Assembly: GCA_003022685.1 (NCBI GenBank)
Contig: PXSV01000145.1
Coordinates: 1-32,337 of the forward strand
Source of the DNA: Halobacteriales archaeon SW_9_67_24
GTDB lineage: Archaea; Halobacteriota; Halobacteria; Halobacteriales; Halococcaceae
Length of the DNA: 32,337 nucleotides
Direction: 5' to 3'
Shown piece by piece: positions 30,298-32,337 of this stretch (its first letter is position 1; every line of letters begins with the position of its first letter). The position numbers were made by a program, and so were the translations under genes. A model generated the notes under the pieces. It was not told the origin of the DNA. It did no database searches and was given only the letters and a program-made list of their open reading frames with translations.

Positions 30298-31389
30298 ATG
30301 GATCCCCGCATCCACGACCACGCCGCGGTCATCGTCGATCACTCCACGAGCATCGAGGCCGGCGACAACGTCTCCATCACCGCCCCGCCGGCCGCCGAGG
30401 ACCTCGTGGTCGCACTCTACGAGAAACTCGGCGAGCGCGGCGCGAACCCCTCGGTGACGATGAGCAGCAGCCGCGCCATGCGGGCGTTCATGCGCGCGAG
30501 CGATCCCGACGACTTCGAGCTCCCGGCCCAGTCGATGGCCGCGGTCGAGGCCGCGGACGTCGCCATTCAGATCCGGGCGTCGACGAACACCCACGAGACG
30601 GGCGACGTCGCACCCGAAAAGAACGCCGCCTACGGGGCCGTGATGAAGCCCCTCGGCGACGAAGTGATGGACAAACGGTGGTGTGGCACGCAGTTCCCGA
30701 CCGACGGCAACGCCCAGGACGCCGAGATGAGCACCGAGGCCTACGAGGAGTTCGTCTACGACGCGGTGCTCAAAGACTGGGACGAACAGCGCGAGCACCA
30801 AGAACGGATGGTCGAGATCCTCGATCCCGCGAGCGAGGTCCACATCGTGAGCGGCGACACCACCGACCTCCGGCTGAGCGTCGACGGCATGGTAACCCAG
30901 AACGACTACGGCGAGAACAACCTGCCCGGCGGCGAGGTGTTCACCGCACCGGTCCCTGACAGCGTGGAGGGCGAGGTGCTGTTCGACAAGCCGGTGATGG
31001 CACAGGGCCGCGAGGTCGACGGCGTCTCGCTCCGGTTCGAGGACGGCGAAGCAATCGAGCACAGCGCCGAGAAGAACGAAGCGGTGCTCACGTCGATCCT
31101 CGACACGGACGAGGGCGCGCGCCGGCTGGGGGAGCTGGGGATCGGGATGAACCGCGACATCACCGAGTTCACCTACAACATGCTGTTCGACGAAAAAATG
31201 GGTGATACTGTTCATCTCGCGGTCGGGCGGGCCTACGAGGACACCGTCGGTGAGGACCGCGAGCGAAACGAGAGCGCGATGCACCAGGACATGATCGTAG
31301 ACATGAGCGAGAACTCCCGGATCGAGGTCGACGGCGAAGTGGTACAGCGAAACGGCACGTTCCGGTTCGAGGACGGCTTCGAGAAATAG
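30298..31389 (+). CDS. M29 family aminopeptidase, copy 1
   Basis: A 363-residue metallo-aminopeptidase of family M29 (aminopeptidase T/AmpS type), cytoplasmic, that trims residues from peptide N-termini. Visible blocks are MDPRIHDHAAVIVDHSTSIEAGDNV, VMDKRWCGTQFPTDGNAQDAEMSTEAYEEFVYDAVLKDWD, and MVTQNDYGENNLPGGEVFTAPVPDSVEGEVLFD. Metal-ligand regions follow: GEAIEHSAEKNE, LGELGIGMNRDI, HLAVGRAYED and SAMHQDMIVDM. The NLPGGEVFTAP motif and the late HxD (HQDMIVD) are diagnostic. It is the first of two tandem paralogs and is divergent from the DUF5783 gene. Confidence 0.92.
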   Translation: MDPRIHDHAAVIVDHSTSIEAGDNVSITAPPAAEDLVVALYEKLGERGANPSVTMSSSRAMRAFMRASDPDDFELPAQSMAAVEAADVAIQIRASTNTHETGDVAPEKNAAYGAVMKPLGDEVMDKRWCGTQFPTDGNAQDAEMSTEAYEEFVYDAVLKDWDEQREHQERMVEILDPASEVHIVSGDTTDLRLSVDGMVTQNDYGENNLPGGEVFTAPVPDSVEGEVLFDKPVMAQGREVDGVSLRFEDGEAIEHSAEKNEAVLTSILDTDEGARRLGELGIGMNRDITEFTYNMLFDEKMGDTVHLAVGRAYEDTVGEDRERNESAMHQDMIVDMSENSRIEVDGEVVQRNGTFRFEDGFEK

Positions 31390-31513
31390 TGCTTGCCGGG
31401 CTCCATCGCGAAGCGCTGTGATGAGGGTCGACGAGCCGGTTGACGGGACGTTTTCGAGGACAAACCATGCTCGGAACGCGCCGTGTCGAGACCCGTAGTT
31501 CACCCGACTCAAA

Positions 31514-31623
31514 TGAAGACCGCAGGCCACACCCTCCCCAACCGATTCGCTCCGCTCGTTTCACTCGTTTCGCTCATCCCTCACGAGAGTCACGCGCCTT
31601 CGGCGTGTTCCCTTGCGCCAACC
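31514..31623. repeat. Dispersed intergenic element 2, copy 2
   Basis: It shares with 9071-9230 the opening (GAAGACCGCAGGCCACACCC against GAAAGCCGCAGGCCACTCCC), the TCCCCA(G/A)CCGATTC run, GCTCCGCTC repeats, and a final GCGCCAACC. It is in the same orientation. Confidence 0.65.
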
Positions 31624-31713
31624 GCTCACCGCAACCGCGCCACCGCTGGTTGCCGCTCGCTCTCGACGATACCGCCGCCCCGAGTCCCCGTGGCAAAAGT
31701 TGCGTTCCGAAAC

Positions 31714-31720
31714 TGGTTTG
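31714..31720 (+). promoter_or_regulatory. Promoter box of the second M29 aminopeptidase
   Basis: TGGTTTG is centred 27 nt before the ATG at 31744, matching CGGTTTGT before copy 1. Confidence 0.45.
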
Positions 31721-31743
31721 GATGGCCCAATAGGTGATTGGGT

Positions 31744-32337
31744 ATGGACCCTCGCATCCGCGAGCACGCCCAGCTCGTCGCCGAGGCCGTCGGTCTCTCG
31801 GCGGGCGATAACTTCGTCATCAAATCCGAGCCCCGCGCCGACGACCTCGTGACCGCGCTGTACGAGATCGCCGGCGAGCGCGGCGCGCACCCGCTCGCGG
31901 TGCGCACGAACCGAAGCGGCGGGGCGATCCGGGCGTACCTCCGGGCGGCCAGCGAGGCCGACGTCGAGTTCGAGACGCCAGGCCACCAGCAGGCGTTGAT
32001 CGAGGCCGCCGACTGTCACGCCATCATCCGTGCCCACGAGAACGTCACCGAGCTCGGCGACGTCGACAGCGAGACGAACGCAGCCTACGAGAGCGGCCAC
32101 AGCCCGATCCTCGACGAACGCCTCGGCGACCGCTGGACGCTGACCCAACACCCTGCCCCCGCGAACGCCCAGCTCGCCGAGATGAGTTCCGAGGGATACG
32201 AGAACTTCGTCTACGACGCCATCCTGAAGGACTGGGACGAGCAATGCGACTTCCAAGAAAATCTCGTCGAAATCCTCGATCCCGCCGAGGAGGTTCGGAT
32301 CGTCTCGGGCGAGAGTACGGATGTAACGATGTCGATC
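31744..32337 (+). CDS. M29 family aminopeptidase, copy 2 (3' partial)
   Basis: The first 198 codons of a second M29 aminopeptidase; the C-terminal metal site lies beyond the window. It aligns with copy 1 from the first residue (MDPRIREHAQLVAEAVGLSAGDNFVIKSEP). It shares DERLGDRWTLTQHPAPANAQLAEMSSEGYENFVYDAILKDWDEQ and LVEILDPAEEVRIVSGESTDV with the equivalent blocks of copy 1. The aligned region is clearly diverged, so the duplication is old. Its own promoter box suggests separate transcription. Confidence 0.9.
   Translation, partial: MDPRIREHAQLVAEAVGLSAGDNFVIKSEPRADDLVTALYEIAGERGAHPLAVRTNRSGGAIRAYLRAASEADVEFETPGHQQALIEAADCHAIIRAHENVTELGDVDSETNAAYESGHSPILDERLGDRWTLTQHPAPANAQLAEMSSEGYENFVYDAILKDWDEQCDFQENLVEILDPAEEVRIVSGESTDVTMSI

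Larger units (their letters stand above)
31390..31743. other. Gap between the two aminopeptidase genes
   Basis: No gene is seen in 354 bases. The region contains dispersed element 2, copy 2 (31514-31623), and the promoter of the second aminopeptidase (31714-31720). The first 120 bases have no recognisable feature. Confidence 0.6.

Overview
The window looks like a chromosomal segment of a haloarchaeon (class Halobacteria). The DNA is GC-rich, the predicted proteins are strongly acidic (Asp/Glu-rich), most genes have an A/T-rich box about 26-28 nt before the start codon (leaderless transcription), and it carries haloarchaeal or archaeal hallmark genes: the large subunit of DNA polymerase D, Hef, ribosomal protein L40e, halophilic malate dehydrogenase, Tsr3 and small DUF5786/DUF5783/DUF7130-type proteins. 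The genus cannot be fixed from sequence alone; a Halococcus-like organism is only a guess.

Layout. 1-5203: glycyl-tRNA synthetase (5' end outside the window), dolichol-kinase-like membrane protein, Hef helicase/nuclease, and a convergent zinc-ribbon protein. 5204-7695: mdh, tsr3 and rpl40e, flanked on both sides by inverted copies of a hairpin-rich intergenic repeat. 7696-10717: MBL-fold hydrolase, DUF5786 protein, a deleted DUF99 gene, family-4 uracil-DNA glycosylase and a frame-disrupted AIM24-like gene. 10818-16016: hisH, two tandem CDF metal transporters and a Rad3/XPD-like helicase. The transporters come from an old tandem duplication of about 1.2 kb that left a decayed copy of the hisH 3' end between them. 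16165-16802: a DUF2178-like membrane protein and an XRE regulator behind a nested operator-like inverted repeat. 16912-22438: PPC/DUF296 protein and polC (DP2), which has an apparent 1-nt frameshift and a 517-residue LAGLIDADG intein. 22793-24638: a polysaccharide deacetylase facing a formyltransferase. 24910-29775: rubredoxin-like DUF7130 protein, panE, a sulfatase-superfamily enzyme, an NhaP-type antiporter and a NifU-domain protein. 29807-32337: DUF5783 protein and two tandem M29 aminopeptidases, the second cut by the window edge.

Most genes are housekeeping. The informative parts are structural: the hisH-CDF duplication fossil, the polC intein, the operator of the DUF2178/HTH pair, two families of dispersed intergenic repeats, and an unusual number of disrupted reading frames (DUF99, AIM24-like, polC, nifU 3' end). 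Several of these fit single-base deletions, so sequencing error must be separated from true decay. I see no CRISPR array, rRNA, tRNA, transposase or phage gene. No wholly new multi-gene system is evident.
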